Shown: positions 1 to 12,337 of the stretch, piece by piece
How the letters are laid out: each line of letters begins with the position of its first letter
How positions within the stretch are numbered: position 1 is the stretch's first letter
Origin: Hevea brasiliensis
Taxonomy: Eukaryota > Streptophyta > Magnoliopsida > Malpighiales > Euphorbiaceae
Direction: 5' to 3'
Assembly: GCF_030052815.1 (NCBI RefSeq)
Contig: NC_079503.1
Coordinates: forward strand, 55,346,735 to 55,410,734
Length of the DNA: 64,000 bases
The notes under the pieces: model-generated
What the model was told of the DNA's origin: nothing
The model's database searches: none
The model's input: only the letters and a program-made list of their open reading frames with translations
Made by a program: the position numbers and the translations under genes

Positions 1-519
1 TATATATATATATTATAACAAAAGAATTACTAAAAATTAATACTACAGATAATTTACTAATAAAAAATGTATTTGCATAAAAATTTTATTTTATATTAAA
101 AAAATAAATTAAATAAAAAGATGAGAAAAAAAAAGATGATGAAGAAGAAAACATATAATAAAAAAATGAAGAAAATAGAAAAAAAAAGATGATAAAAAAG
201 AAAATGGATAAAAAGAAAAATATGATAAAAAAGAAAATAGATGAGAAAAAAATATGATGAAGAAGAAAATAGATAAGAAAATAATATGATGAAAAAGAAA
301 ATAGATGAGAAAGAAAAATATGTAAAAGAAAATAGATGAGAAAAAATGATGAAGAAAATAGATAAAAAAGAAAAAAGATGATAAAAAGATATGTTGGAAA
401 GGAAAAGATGAATAAAATATATGAGAATAAAAAAGATGATGAAAAAAATGAGTGGAAAAAGAAAAAAAAGAAAAGAAAAATGAGTAGTGGGGAAAAAATA
501 AGTAATTGTTTATATGAGT
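1..519. repeat. AT-rich low-complexity tract with purine-rich degenerate microsatellite
   Basis: The first bases are a TA dinucleotide run. From about 118 to 480 the plus strand is almost pure purine plus T, built from degenerate repeats of units such as GATGAAAAAGAAAATA and ATAGATGAGAAAAA. The unit length drifts, so this is an old microsatellite or minisatellite and not a regular satellite array. No open frame or gene signal is visible. Confidence 0.7.
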
Positions 520-1117
520 GAATTAATTGGTTGTTAATTTCTTTTAAAAATTGAGCAAAAATATTTAGGAGGAAAGTTAGAATAAAAAAAAATTAAGTGA
601 AAATTTTTAGAAAAAAAAATCAGTTTTAAAAATTAGTTGCTATTAACAACCAATTCGTAAATCGGTTGCAAATCAAAATAAAATAAAATAAAATAAAAAT
701 GGATAGAAATTTTTTGGGGGAAAAAATTTAACAATGAATTTGCAATTTATTACAAAAAGGAATCGATTACAAATAATAACTATTTTAGCAAATAATTATT
801 ACAAATAATTGCAAATCAGTTATCAATTTTAGAGCTAATTAAGATAAATTTTTAATTTAACAATCGATTTCCTAATTTAGTTGCAATTAGTGACTGATTT
901 TAAAATCCGTTGCTTTTAGCAACATATTTTAGCAACCGTTTCTTAATCAGTTGCTAATGGCAACTGATTTTAAAATCGGTTGCTAATCGTATATTTAAGG
1001 TTTTTCTAATTTCGATTAGCAGCTGATTTAGCAACTAATTATAAATTGATTGCTAATAGTAACCGATTTTAATAATCAATTATAAATCGGTTGTTAATAG
1101 CAACAGATTTAGCATCA
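520..1117. repeat. Inverted-repeat-rich tract (GCAACCGATTTT family), left part of a split DNA-transposon-like element
   Basis: The segment is built from many short direct and inverted copies of GCAACCGATTTTAAAATCGG-type motifs and variants (TTGCTAAT, AATCGGTTGC, AGCAACTGATTT), most densely from 640 to 1117. The same motif resumes at 12925 on the other side of the gypsy element, so the tract was one piece before that insertion. Dense short motifs in both orientations are known from subterminal regions of plant CACTA (En/Spm) elements. No CACTA terminus or transposase frame is visible, so the class is an inference. Confidence 0.45.
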
Positions 1118-3980
1118 TGTCACACCTTCCCCTCTGTAAGGCATAACATGATCCCGTAGAATACTTAATGAACTACCGAACTTCACCTACCGATAACTCA
1201 TTAAGTACCTTACAAGGGATTTTAAAACAATTTTCTTACATTTTGGAAGTGGTGAGCATTTTGGTAGGAATTAAAAACCATTTATTCAAAGTTTAAATAC
1301 TAGTAAAAATTTTTGTCCATTTTAATTTTGCCGCAAATTTTATAAAAATTTTGACAGAGTTCCGTTTGTAATTAGAGAAAACAGGTCTTTAAATACCTGA
1401 GAAAAACACTTCCAAAAATTTTTCACAACTCCCAACCTCCAATAATTCTCAATCAACGCAATTCAAATCACTTCAAAGTAATTCCACAATACAAATCAAA
1501 ATTCATCATTTCAAAATATTTAATACTTCGTTCACAAGGCATATAACATGAAATTCACATGTACAATATTAAATTTACAGAAGAAAATTCAAAATAATAT
1601 TATTACAATTTATTTACAACTGCTCAACTACATTGATACATACAACATTTCTATATTTACATCAAAATTAATTACAAGGGTATAAAATAATACCCGTACA
1701 AAATGATCAGAGTAGTCCTCGATTTAATAGCAGCTTACTCTGCTGCTTTCTCCTTGCTCTTATATGCGACAGCAAAATAAGCTATCGCTGAGTATAAAAA
1801 TACTCAGTGGTGCACAATAAAAATTTAAAATGCAATACATAAATCGTTCATTGGTGAAACACAATTTAAATATTTCTCAAATTAACAAAGCTCATAATAA
1901 CACAATTTAGTCAAACAATTTCATAAACACAGTGTTGCCAAAGTCATACGCAACTTAAGCCATGACATAAAATATCCGATCAATGCCGTATTGTACACCA
2001 CGACAAAGCAATCTCAACCCCATTAATCGAAATCAATGAGGGAGGTGGCTAGCTAGCTAATGAGTACTCATCCGATCTCAACCTCAACTGGCAAGCTAGA
2101 GATGGAGGAAAATAAACGATCTCAACCCCATAAATGGAGGAGGAATAATGTGATACTGTCATGCTAAGTGTGAACATAAAATCAATTCAAAACAATTTAT
2201 TCAAACAATTTATGAGAAATCTGATCAATTTCCAAAGTCACATTTACGATTATAAAATGGCAACACAGTACATAATTAATCAAAGAAGTCAAATTTTTGA
2301 GATTAAAATATTTAAACAATTATTATTGTGCACAAACCTGACGTGAGTCGCCTTTAGGCCTTGACTCAGTCTCTTCGAGTTTCCAAGTCTTTTTTAGCTG
2401 AAACACACAATTTCACAGTGTTTCAGTACCATAACTTAGCATAAATCCAAAAATAAATTTTACTTCATTTTTACCTAGCTTTAATGTACTAATTTCGACG
2501 TTCTCGAAGTTTTTGTGTTTCGGGTTACTATTCACTACACTATTCAAGTCAAATTGTTGACTTTTTAAGGCTTAATAGGTATGGGAACTCCAACTTCACC
2601 CACATACCACATTTTGGTCATTAAATTTGTTGGTTTTGGTCATTTTCTCAAAGCTTAAACCCTTTTGGCTAAATTGTCAAATTTTCAGTTTTGGTGCTCC
2701 AAGTGGCACTGTTCTATTGGTCAATCTACTGTTGGAATTTGGCAAAACTTCCTTCATAGAAAATGTTCCTTAATGTCTTAAGTTTATTCTCCTTTTTGAA
2801 TCACCCCAATTGGAGTTTTGTAGCTCAAGTTATGGCTCTTTGAATCAGGGCTGCCGGATGAAAAATAACCCAGATTTTCTGGGCAAAGTTTGGTGCTGGC
2901 AGTTTTGGGTCACCAACTTGGGGTGGCCAAATGGCTTGGTTGCTGGCAGAATTTGGACTTGTGTTCTTCATGAAAGTTTTAGGTCTATATCTCATCTAAT
3001 CACTGGTAAAATTTCAGGTCAATTTGACCTACCTAGCTCGAGTTATGACCAAATGAACAAACACTGTTTATTTGGTCAGTTTGTACAGTGGTAGACTGCT
3101 CTTACTCAACTTTGGTAAATTTGTTCACTTGGTTTTGGTCACTTTTTGGGCATAGTTCCTAAATGAAAATTGTGTCATTTTATGTCTATTGTCATCCCCA
3201 ATTGGTGCCATATCAATTGGACTTGTAAAATTTCAGTTTTGGTCCTTCAAAGTTGACTTTGTCATGCTGCCAGCAGCATGACCATACAACCTCCGAATTT
3301 GGCTTCCATTCCAACAATTCAAACACAACTCATTGGGTCATAATTGACCATTTTTCACTTCACAATAGGTCAAACACATCATTTACTCATTTTTCCAAAT
3401 TTTTGCCTCAAAACACTAGGCCTCCAAACCCTAATCACACTAAATTGTTGCATTTAACTAATTCAAAACATTTAATCATGATCATTCAACACCAATAAGC
3501 TCACATACACCTTTAAATTCACCAAGTTCATCCATACACATCCTCAAACCCTAATTGACTAAAATTTAGGTTTGGTCCTTCAACAATTTATTTCATTTCA
3601 TTTTTCCAAAATTTCTAGTGTAATTCAACTATTTAATTATGAATTTAAACATAATATTAAAAACTAACCACTAACCTCTTTTTTTGAATTTCTCCCTCTT
3701 CAAATCTTCTTTGTTTCCTCTTCTTTTTATTGTCAAGATGCTTGTTAAAGTCCAAGAACAAGATTTACTTAAAGGAGTTAGGGAGTTTATAAAATAAAAT
3801 CAAGCTTTTGAAAGCTTGAGATGAGTGTTAATGGTGGAAATGAAATGAGAGAAATGAGAGAGAAATGGGTGACGGGAATGGAGAAGTAATTAAATTTTTT
3901 TTTTCTTTTCTTTTATTTATTTTGGTTTATGGAAGACCACAAAAATCTAAATTAATAATTAACTTAATTAATTTATTTTA

Positions 3981-4012
3981 TGACATCATGCATGAGGTCA
4001 TGCATGATGTCA
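3981..4012. promoter_or_regulatory. LTR palindrome TGACATCA/CATGCATG, 15-bp perfect arms
   Basis: TGACATCATGCATGA and its exact reverse complement are separated by two bases. Each arm holds a TGACATCA site (a bZIP/CRE-like half, TGACGTCA with CpG changed to CpA) and an RY-type CATGCATG. It lies about 556 bp from the sense LTR start, the position kept in related LTRs here. A transcription-factor site in the LTR promoter is an inference. Confidence 0.5.
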
Positions 4013-4350
4013 TCACCTTTTTACTTTTTCATTTTTCTCTTTTTTTTTTTCTATTTTTCTATTAGTTCTTTAATCTAATTCTCGATTTTAAAATTTTCTT
4101 TTCTCTGATTTTATTTGACAGTTAGGTCAGGAGTCAGCTCTCGGGGTCAATTGACCAAATTGCCCCTCGCCAGTTCATCCCGGTTTGTAAATAATTCCAT
4201 ATTTCTTCCGGCTTCCCAACCTAATTATTTGACTGGCTTAACAGTTCTTTTTCATGATTTTCTCTTTTCCACTGTGTTCATAAGGGTCCTAAGGACCGCA
4301 GCGTCACATTTTATGGTTCGAAATTTGAGTTTAAAATGACTTCACAGTCG

Positions 4351-4398
4351 TTCCCAAGGAGGTCACCCATCGCTGTGACTATCGGCTCGTTTAACTTC
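4351..4398 (-). promoter_or_regulatory. 5S rRNA-like box A/box C block in Tekay LTR
   Basis: On the minus strand AAGTTAAACGAGCC is followed after a short spacer by GCGATGGGTGACCTCCTTGG and then GAA. Plant 5S rRNA has AAGTTAAGCGTGCT (box A) and AGGATGGGTGACCTCCTGGG (box C) in the same order and strand, with a longer spacer. The block starts about 170 bp from the sense LTR end. Confidence 0.5.
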
Positions 4399-4568
4399 TT
4401 ATGTTCTGTTTTTCTTATTTATACTTAACTAATTGAACATTACTAATTATTTGTGCTTATGGCTTCTCTAATTGACTTAAGTATGGTTCTAATCCCCTTA
4501 ATTGTCCGGACCGACACCGGTCACCGGAACAGTGAAATCTACCAGGCTATGCAAACGGGGGTGTTACA

Positions 4569-4583
4569 ATTCTCCCCCTCTTA
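4569..4583 (-). other. Polypurine tract of element 1
   Basis: The minus strand reads TAAGAGGGGGAGAAT directly against the LTR start TGTAACA. This is the standard plus-strand primer position of a gypsy element. Confidence 0.8.
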
Positions 4584-4616
4584 AAATAAATTTCGTCTCG
4601 AAATTTTTACCTGGTA

Positions 4617-5885
4617 TCAATCTTTGAACAGCTGTGGGTGTTGTCTCCTCATGTCCTCCTCTCGTTCCCAAGTAGCCTCCTGGCCCGAATGATGGTTCCA
4701 CAGCACTTTTACCAACGGTATCTGCTTGTTCCGTAACTGCTTCACCTCATAAGCCAGAATCTTTATGGGTTCTTCTTCATATGTGAGGTTTGGATTCACT
4801 TCAATTTCTTCTACTGGTAGTACATGAGATGGGTTTGATCAATACCTCCTCAACATAGACACATGGAAGACGTTATGTATCTTCTCCAACTCTGGAGGTA
4901 GTGCCAAACGATAAGCCAAAGGACCCACTCTTTCCAATACCTCATATGGCCCGATAAAACGAGGACTTAGTTTCCCCTTCCTGTCGAATCTCATAATCCT
5001 CTTCCAAGGAGAAACCTTGAGGAAAACTTTCTCACCCACTGCATACTCAATATCCCTTCTTTTCAAATCAATATAGGACTTCTGACGGTCCGATGCAGCT
5101 TTAAGTTGATCTTTGATCACCCTAATTTTCTCTTCAGTCTGTTGAACAATTTCGGGTCCAATCATTTTTCTTTCACCCACGTCATCTCAACACAACGGGA
5201 TTCTACATTTTCTGCCATACAAAGCTTCATATGGAGGCATCCCAATGCTTGATTGATAGCTGCTGTTGTAGGCAAACTCAATCAAAGGCAAGTGTGTATC
5301 CCAACTACCCTCAAACTCAATCACACAAGCCCGTAGCATGTCCTCCAAGATCTGAATTACCCTCTTAGACTGGCCATCTGTCTGTGGGTGGAATGCAGTA
5401 CTGAAGTTCAATCTAGTTCCTAGGGCTCTCTGAAGACTACCCCAGAATCTAGAAGTGAACCTAGGATCTCTGTCTGATATGATGGATACTGGCACTCCAT
5501 ACAGTCTCACAATCTCATCAATGTATAACCTGGCCAATCTGTCTAGACTGTAGTCCATTCGGACTGGTAGAAAATGAGCAGACTTAGTTAGTCTGTCCAT
5601 AATGACCCATACTGCATCATGACTCTTCTGTGTCCTCGGAAGTCCCATTACAAAATCCATAATTATTCTTTCCCATTTCCATTCTGGCACTGACAGTGGA
5701 TGTAATAACCCAATTGGTACTTGATGCTTTGCCTTTACTTGCTGACAAGTTAGGCATTTGGATACAAACTCTGCCACATCTCTCTTCATTCCCATCCACC
5801 AGTAATGCTCCTTTAGCCCTCTATACATTTTTGTACCACCAGGGTGCATGGCAAAAGGAGACTTATGTGCTTCCTTCAAAATGAT
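4617..5885 (-). pseudogene. Integrase and chromodomain part of element 1 pol (inactivated)
   Basis: Would insert the cDNA into host chromatin. The zinc-binding HHCC region ([13 protein letters not shown]...CLTCQQ) is at about 5875-5755, the catalytic core runs from MDFVMGLP to DGQSKRVI (about 5665-5355), and a chromodomain-like tail (PLVKVLWNHHSGQEATWE) ends at 4617. Two premature stops split it: after LC near 5184 (Trp to TGA) and after RRY near 4836 (Arg CGA to TGA); a third, Gln to TAG near 5883, separates it from RNase H. The third acidic residue of the D,D-35-E triad is changed to Lys (5364-5366), so even a read-through product should be catalytically dead. The homologous element at 42-54 kb keeps Glu there. 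Confidence 0.9.
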
Positions 5886-8043
5886 CTACCTCAAATCAAC
5901 ATAATTAAGAACACACATTCTACCCTGGTGTAGCAGTAAACCATCATATCTGATTGAGAACTCTGGTTTCTTGCCTTGCCGAACTTCTTCCAACAGCTTA
6001 TGATACCTTTCATCATTCTGAGCAGCCATTCTGATCTGATCAATTAACACTGGCTGTACATGCCATGCAACTGTTGTCTGCCCCTCATCATTAATCTCTA
6101 AGCTGGCATGCAGTGACCTTAACTCATGCACCAAAGACAAGGGAGTAACTTGTAGACTTGCCATAGTCTTGCGACTCAGGGCGTCAGCCACAACATTAGC
6201 TTTCCCTGGCTGATAGTCTATTAGACAATCATAGTCTTTTATCAACTCTAACCATCTCCTCTGTCTCAGATTCAACTCTTTTTGGGTGCCCAAATACTTC
6301 AAACTCTTATGATCTATGTAGATATAACACTTCTCCCCATACAAATAGTGCCTCCAGATCTTAAGAGCAAACACAATGGCTGCAAGCTCCAAGTCATGTG
6401 TTGGATAATTCCTCTCATGTGGTTTCAGCTGGCGTGATGCATAGGCAATGACATTTCGATCTTGCATCAACACACAACCTAACCTATTGTGAGAAGCATC
6501 GCTGTAAACTGGATATTGTTTACCCGGTGTAGGTAAAGTCAGGACTGGAGCCTTTGTTAAACATCTTTTCAATTCATCAAAAATGTGCTGGCATTTGTCC
6601 GTCCACTGAAATTTCACATCCTTTCTAAGTAGCTTGGTCAATGGAGATGCCAATATGGAAAATCCCTTCACAAATCGACTGTAGTATCCAGCTAACCCCA
6701 GAAAACTGCGAATCTCTATGACATTTCTGGGTGGCTTCCAATTAAGGACAGCTTCAATCTTGCTAGGATCTACCTTAATACCCTCTGCTGATACTATGTG
6801 CCCCAAAAAGGATATCTCCTTCAGCCAAAATTCACATTTCGACAATTTGGCGTATAGCTGTTTCTCCCTCAAAGTCTGCAGTACAATCCGCAGATGTCTA
6901 TCATGCTCTTCTGCATTCCTCGAATAGACCAATATATCATCGATAAATACCACAACAAACTGGTCGAGGTATGGTTTGAAGATAGTGTTCATCAGATCCA
7001 TAAAAAGCAGCCAGAGCATTAGTTAACCCGAATGGCATGACCAAAAACTCATAATGGCCATAGCGGGTTCTGAAGGCAGTTTTAGGAATACTCTGCTCTT
7101 GTACTTTCAGCTGATAATAACCTGATCTCAGGTCAATTTTGGAGAACACAGCTGCACCCCTCAACTGATCAAACAAGTCATCAATGCGGGGCAATGGGTA
7201 TCTGTTCTTTATCGTCACCTTATTCAACTGCCGATAGTCAATGCATAACCGGAGAGTACCATCCTTCTTCTTTACAAATAACACCGGTGCTCCCCAAGGT
7301 GACACACTGGGGCGAATGAAGCCCTTATCAAGCAGCTCTTGCAACTGCACTTTCAATTCTTTTAGTTCTGCTGGTGCCATTCTGTATGGTGTTATGGAGA
7401 TTGGGTCCACACCAGGCATAACATCAATTTCAAATTGCACTTCCCTTTCTGGAGGTAATCCTGGCATTTCTTCAGGAAATACATCTAGAAAGTCACATAT
7501 AGTAGGAATGTCCCTCAGTTTTGGACTCCCCACTTGGGTGTCTATCACATGTGCCAAGTACGCCTCACACCCTTTTCTAATCATTTTTCTGGCCAGTGCA
7601 GTTGAAATGATGTTTGAAGGCAATAACTGCCTCTCCCCATGTATTACTACATCACCATACTGAGGAAGACCAAAAGTGACTGTCTTCAGTCTACAGTCAA
7701 TCATCGCATGATTCCTGGCTAACCAATCCATGCCCAAGATAATGTCATAATCTCTGAAGGGCATTTCAATTAAATCAGACAAAAAAGTGTGTCCTTGGAT
7801 CACCAAAGGACAGTCCCTATATAGCCTATTTACTCTGACCTCCTGGCCTAATGGACTAGTTACTAGCACATCATAGTCCATTGGTACACACTGAATAGCA
7901 GTAGAACACATCACACTAGCACTAACATACGAATGTGTGGATCCAGGATCAAATAACACATACACATCTTGGTCAAGGATGGAGAAAATACCAGCTACTA
8001 CATCTGATATTTCAGCTTCCTCCCTCTGACGCATGGTATACAC
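5886..8043 (-). pseudogene. Protease, reverse transcriptase and RNase H part of element 1 pol (frameshifted)
   Basis: The aspartic protease active site reads FDPGSTHSY at about 7953 (family norm D-T/S-G). RT starts near 7430 and includes [10 protein letters not shown] and [14 protein letters not shown]; the catalytic motif [11 protein letters not shown] is intact at about 6953-6921. RNase H follows (YSDASHN near 6500, DHKSLKYL near 6310). One extra base in an A5 run (7002-7006, plus strand) shifts the frame between the two RT halves; element 2 has one base fewer there. Otherwise this is the best preserved RT in the window. Confidence 0.92.
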
Positions 8044-9268
8044 TCTGACTGGTGCGCCACTGGATACTGGCTGGTTAACAGTGTTTTGACTTCTAGGAGT
8101 GCTACCAGGACCCCTACCTCTACCTCTACCTCTGCCTCTACCTCTAGCAGCTGACTGTGACCCTCTAGGTGTAGAGACTTGGGCTAATCCTTCAGATGTA
8201 GCAAAAGATCCAGATCGGCGCGGACTAGTGCAATCCTTGGCGAAATGTCCGCTCCCTCCACAATTAAAACATGCACCGGTAGCTTTAAAACAAACCCCAC
8301 CATGAGTTCTACGACAAGTTTCACACTGCCGTACTGATAGAGCTCCTCGGGGTGCCTGCTGGGTCTGCTGACCAGACCAGTGTGATCTTTGGCCAGAAAA
8401 TCTGCCTCTGCCAGATCTACGGGAGCTGGATCCCCCAAACTATTTCCTCTTGCCAGAACCACTCTCAGATGCTTACCTAGTAGTCTTTTTAGTCTTCTCT
8501 TTCTTCTGTGTACCCTTCTTCACTGCCCCTTCTGATTCTATTCTTTCCAGTTCTAGGGCCTGTGAGATCAACTCAGCAAAATTCTGATGTCGGAAACCCA
8601 CAACTTGCATTCTCAGATTCGGCCTTAACCCGGACTCAAACCTCATGCATCTATCTCTGGGGGTGGAGACTAAGCTTCCAGCATAGTGGCTTAGCCTTGA
8701 GAAGTCTCTCTCATACTCTGCTATGGTTTGGTCCCCTTGTTTCAAACTCAGGAATTCTTGTAATTTCTTATCTACATATGCATCAGGAACCCATTTCTGC
8801 CTGAATTCCCTCAGGAAGTCTGTCCATGTCAGCACAGGTGGCTCAACCAAGCTGTGGGGGATGGTCTTCCACTATTCATATGCATCTCCTTGTAACAAGG
8901 AAACAGAATACTCGAACTTCATCTCTTCTGTACACTGCAGTTTTCTGTAAACTTGTTCCATTCTTTCTAACCACTATTCTGCCTCCAGTGGATCCACAGT
9001 GCCTTTAAACTCGGTGGCCCCAAATTTCATCAACTTTTCATACTGCCGAGCTGAGGACTGTGGTTGTGTTACAGGTACTGGCATTTAACCTTGGGGTGGC
9101 ACATTACTTGCCATTTATTGGAAGAACGCAGCCATCTGCTGTACAAATTGAGCAGGGAATCTGGTCTTTGAGCAGAGCCGGAGTGGTGACCCACTCACGT
9201 TACGAGTCCGGGCTTCCTTGAACCTCAGCCTCAACAGATTGTTCTTCGAAATGATCTCCCCCTTCCAT
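8044..9268 (-). pseudogene. gag of element 1 (multiple stops)
   Basis: Nucleocapsid/capsid precursor. The start at 9268 (MEGGDHFEEQ...) aligns with the gag start of element 2 at 46004. The capsid core (AEYERDFSRLSHYAG and neighbours) is open from 8850 to 8473. A CX2CX4HX4C zinc knuckle ([14 protein letters not shown]) lies at about 8278-8237, followed by an Arg-Gly-rich basic stretch near 8150-8105. Several stops interrupt it. One, TAG at 8872-8874 (YE stop WK), occurs at the same codon in element 2 (46396-46398). Confidence 0.85.
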
Positions 9269-9434
9269 TCCGTTTTCTCAAAATTTCTACTTCCTGAGAT
9301 CAAACACAAGGAGGTTGACCTCTGTTAGTGCACATTCATGATGTAAATATGTCATATGTATCAATTAAGGATACTTGAGCAGTTGTACTTATCAATAAAA
9401 TGTTCATACACAGTCAAAATTTATTGAAAAACCA

Positions 9435-9447
9435 TGCTCTGATATCA
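9435..9447 (-). other. Primer-binding site (initiator tRNA-Met type) of element 1
   Basis: The minus strand reads TGATATCAGAGCA just inside the right LTR, one base off the canonical TGGTATCAGAGC complementary to the 3' end of initiator tRNA-Met. It fixes the right LTR as the 5' LTR. Confidence 0.85.
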
Positions 9448-12337
9448 CTAAAACAAGTCACACCTTACCCCTCTGTAAGGCATAACATGATCCCGTAGAA
9501 TACTTAATGAACTACCGAACTTCACCTACCGATAACTCATTAAGTACCCTACAAGGGATTTTAAAACAATTTTCTTATATTTTGGAAGTGGTGAGCATTT
9601 TGGTAGAAACTAAAAACCATTTATTCAAAGTTTAAATACTAGTAAAAATTTTTGTCCATTTTAATTTTGCCGCAAATTTTATAAAAATTTTGACAGAGTT
9701 CCGTTTGTAATTAGAGAAAACAGTTCTTCAAATACCTCAGAAAAACACTTCCAAAAATTTTTCACAACTCCCAACCTCCAATAATTCTCAATCAACGCAA
9801 TTCAAATCACTTCAAAGTAATTCCACAATACAAATCAAAATTCATCATCTCAAAATATTTAATACTTCGTTCACAAGGCATATAACATGAAATTCACAAG
9901 TACAATATTAAATTTACAGAAGAAAATCCAAAATAATATTATTACAATTTATTTACAACTGCTCAACTACATTGATACATACAACATTTCTATATTTACA
10001 TCAAAATTAATTACAAGGGTATAAAATAATACCCGTACAAAATGATCAGAGTAGTCCTCGATTTAATAGCAGCTTACTCTGCTGCTTTCTCCTTGCTCTT
10101 ATCTGCGACAGCAAAATAAGCTATCGCTGAGTATAAAAATACTCAGTGGTGCACAATAAAAATTTAAAATGCAATACATAAATCGTTCATTGGTGAAACA
10201 CAATTTAAATATTTCTCAAATTAACAAAGCTCATAATAACACAATTTAGTCAAACAATTTCATAAACACAGTGTTGCCAAAGTCATACACAACTTAAGCT
10301 ATAACACAAAATTTACGATCAATGCCGTGTTGTACACCACGACAAAGCAATCTCAAACCCATTAATCGAAATCAATGAGGGAGGTGGCTAGCTAGCTAAT
10401 GAGTACTCATCCGATCTCAACCTCAACTGGCAAGCCAGAGAGGGAGGAAAATAAACGATCTCAACCCCATAAATGGAGGAGGAATAATGTGATACTGTTA
10501 TGCTAAGTGTGAACATAAAATTAATTCAAAACAATTTATTCAAACAATTTATGAGAAATCTGATCAATTTCCAAAGTCACATTTACGATTATAAAATGGC
10601 AACATAGTACATAATTAATCAAAGAAGTCAAATTTTTGAGATTAAAATATTTAAACAATTATTATTGTGCACAAACCTGACGTGAGTCACCTTTAGGCCT
10701 TGACTCAGTCTCTTCGAGTTTCCAAGTCTTTTTCAGCTGAAACACACAATTTCACAGTGTTTCAGTACCATAACTTAGCATAAATCCAAAAATAAATTTT
10801 ACTTCATTTTTACCTAGCTTTAATGTACTAATTTCGATGTTATCGAAGTTTTTTTTTTTCGAGTTACTATTCACTACACTATTCAAGTCAAATTGTTGAC
10901 TTTTTAAGGCTTAATAGGTATAGGAACTCCAACTTCACCCACATACCACATTTTGGTCATTAAATTTGTTGGTTTTGGTCATTTTCTCAAAGCTTAAATC
11001 CTTTTGCCTAAATTGTCAAATTTTCAGTTTTGGTGCTCCAAGTTGCACTGTTCCATTGGTCAATCTACTGTTGGAATTTAGCAAAACTTCCTGCATAGAA
11101 AATGTTACTTAATGTCTTAAGTTTATTCTCCTTTTTGAATCACCCCAATTGGAGATTTGTAGCTCAAGTTATGGCTCTTTGAATCAGGGCTGCCGGATGA
11201 AAAATAACCCAGATTTTCTGGGCAAAGTTTGGTGCTGGCAGTTTTGGGTCACCAACTTGGGGTGGCCAAATGGCTTGGTTGCTGGTAGAATTTGGACTTG
11301 TGTTCTTCATGAAAGTTTTAGGTCTATATCTCATCTAATCACTAGTAAAAGTTCAGGTCAATTTGACCTGTCTAGCTCGAGTTATGACCAAATGAACAAA
11401 CACTGTTCATTTGGTCAGTTTTGTTCATTTGGTCAGTTTGTACAGTGGCAGACTGCTCTTACTCAACTTTGGTAAATTTGTTCACTAGGTTTTGGTCACT
11501 TTTTGGGCATGGTTCCTAAATGAAAATTGTGTCATTTTATATCTATTTTCATCCCCAATTGGTGCCATATCAATTTGACTTGTAAAATTTCAGTTTTGGT
11601 CCTTCAAAGTTGACTTGGTCATACTGCCAGCAGCGTGACCATACAACCTCCGAATTTGGCTTCCATTCCAACAATTCAAACACAACTCATTTGGTCATAA
11701 TTGACCAATTTTCATTTCACAATAGGTCAAACACATCATTTACTCATTTCTCCAAATTTTTGCCTCAAAACCCTAGGCCTTCAAACCCTAATCACACTAA
11801 ATTGTTGCATTTAACTAATTCAAAACATTTAATCATGATCATTCAACACCAATATGCTCACATACACCTTTAAATTCACCAAGTTCATGTATACACATCC
11901 TCAAACCCTAATTGACTAAAATTTAGGTTTGGTCCTTCAACAATTTATTTCATTTCATTTTTTCACAATTTCTAGTGTAATTCAACTACTTAATTATGAA
12001 TTTAAACATAATATTAAAAACTAACCACTAACCTCTTTTGTTGAATTTCTCCCTCTTCAAATGTTCTTTCTTTCCTCTTCTTTTTGTTGTCAAGATGCTT
12101 CTTAAAGTCCAAGAACAAGATTTACTTAAAGGAGTTAGGGAGTTTATTAAATAAAATCAAGCTTTTGAAAGCTTGAGATGGGTGTTAATGGTGAAAATGA
12201 AATAAGAGAAATGAGAGAGAAATGGGTGACGGGAATGGAGAAGTAATTAAATTTTTTTTTTCTTTTCTTTTATTTATTTTGGTTTATGGAAGACCACAAA
12301 AATCTAAATTAATAATTAACCTAATTAATTTATTTTA

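Larger units (their letters stand above)
1118..4568 (-). repeat. LTR of element 1 (3' LTR in sense orientation)
   Basis: A 3451-bp copy of the sequence at 9456-12924. The plus-strand ends are TGTCACACC and GGTGTTACA. It lacks an 18-bp tandem duplication (GTTCATTTGGTCAG unit) present near 11405-11440 in the partner, which accounts for the whole length difference. It contains a 5S-like block (4351-4398), a perfect 15-bp-arm palindrome (3981-4012) and a conserved splice-donor-like AG/GTTAG on the minus strand at 3675. Short open frames inside it are not genes. Confidence 0.92.

Noticed and set aside
118..480. CRISPR-like or satellite array in the purine-rich tract
   Set aside because: Units drift in length and sequence with no spacers; the plant context and composition indicate a degenerate microsatellite.
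2161..4339. Open frames of 61-94 codons inside the left LTR of element 1 (and the same frames at 11149-12434)
   Set aside because: They lie in LTR sequence, are duplicated only because the LTR is, and show no domain or codon-level conservation.
7241..7663. 140-codon plus-strand frame
   Set aside because: Antisense shadow of the protease-RT frame of element 1; the same shadow appears at 47695-47949 opposite element 2.
8099..8305. Plus-strand Pro/Leu-rich frame ([10 protein letters not shown])
   Set aside because: Antisense of the Arg-Gly-rich basic tail of gag in element 1.
4617..9268. Endogenous pararetrovirus (caulimovirid) origin for the RT/RNase H sequences
   Set aside because: Integrase, chromodomain, flanking LTRs, primer site and polypurine tract all fit Ty3/gypsy retrotransposons; no movement or coat protein is seen.
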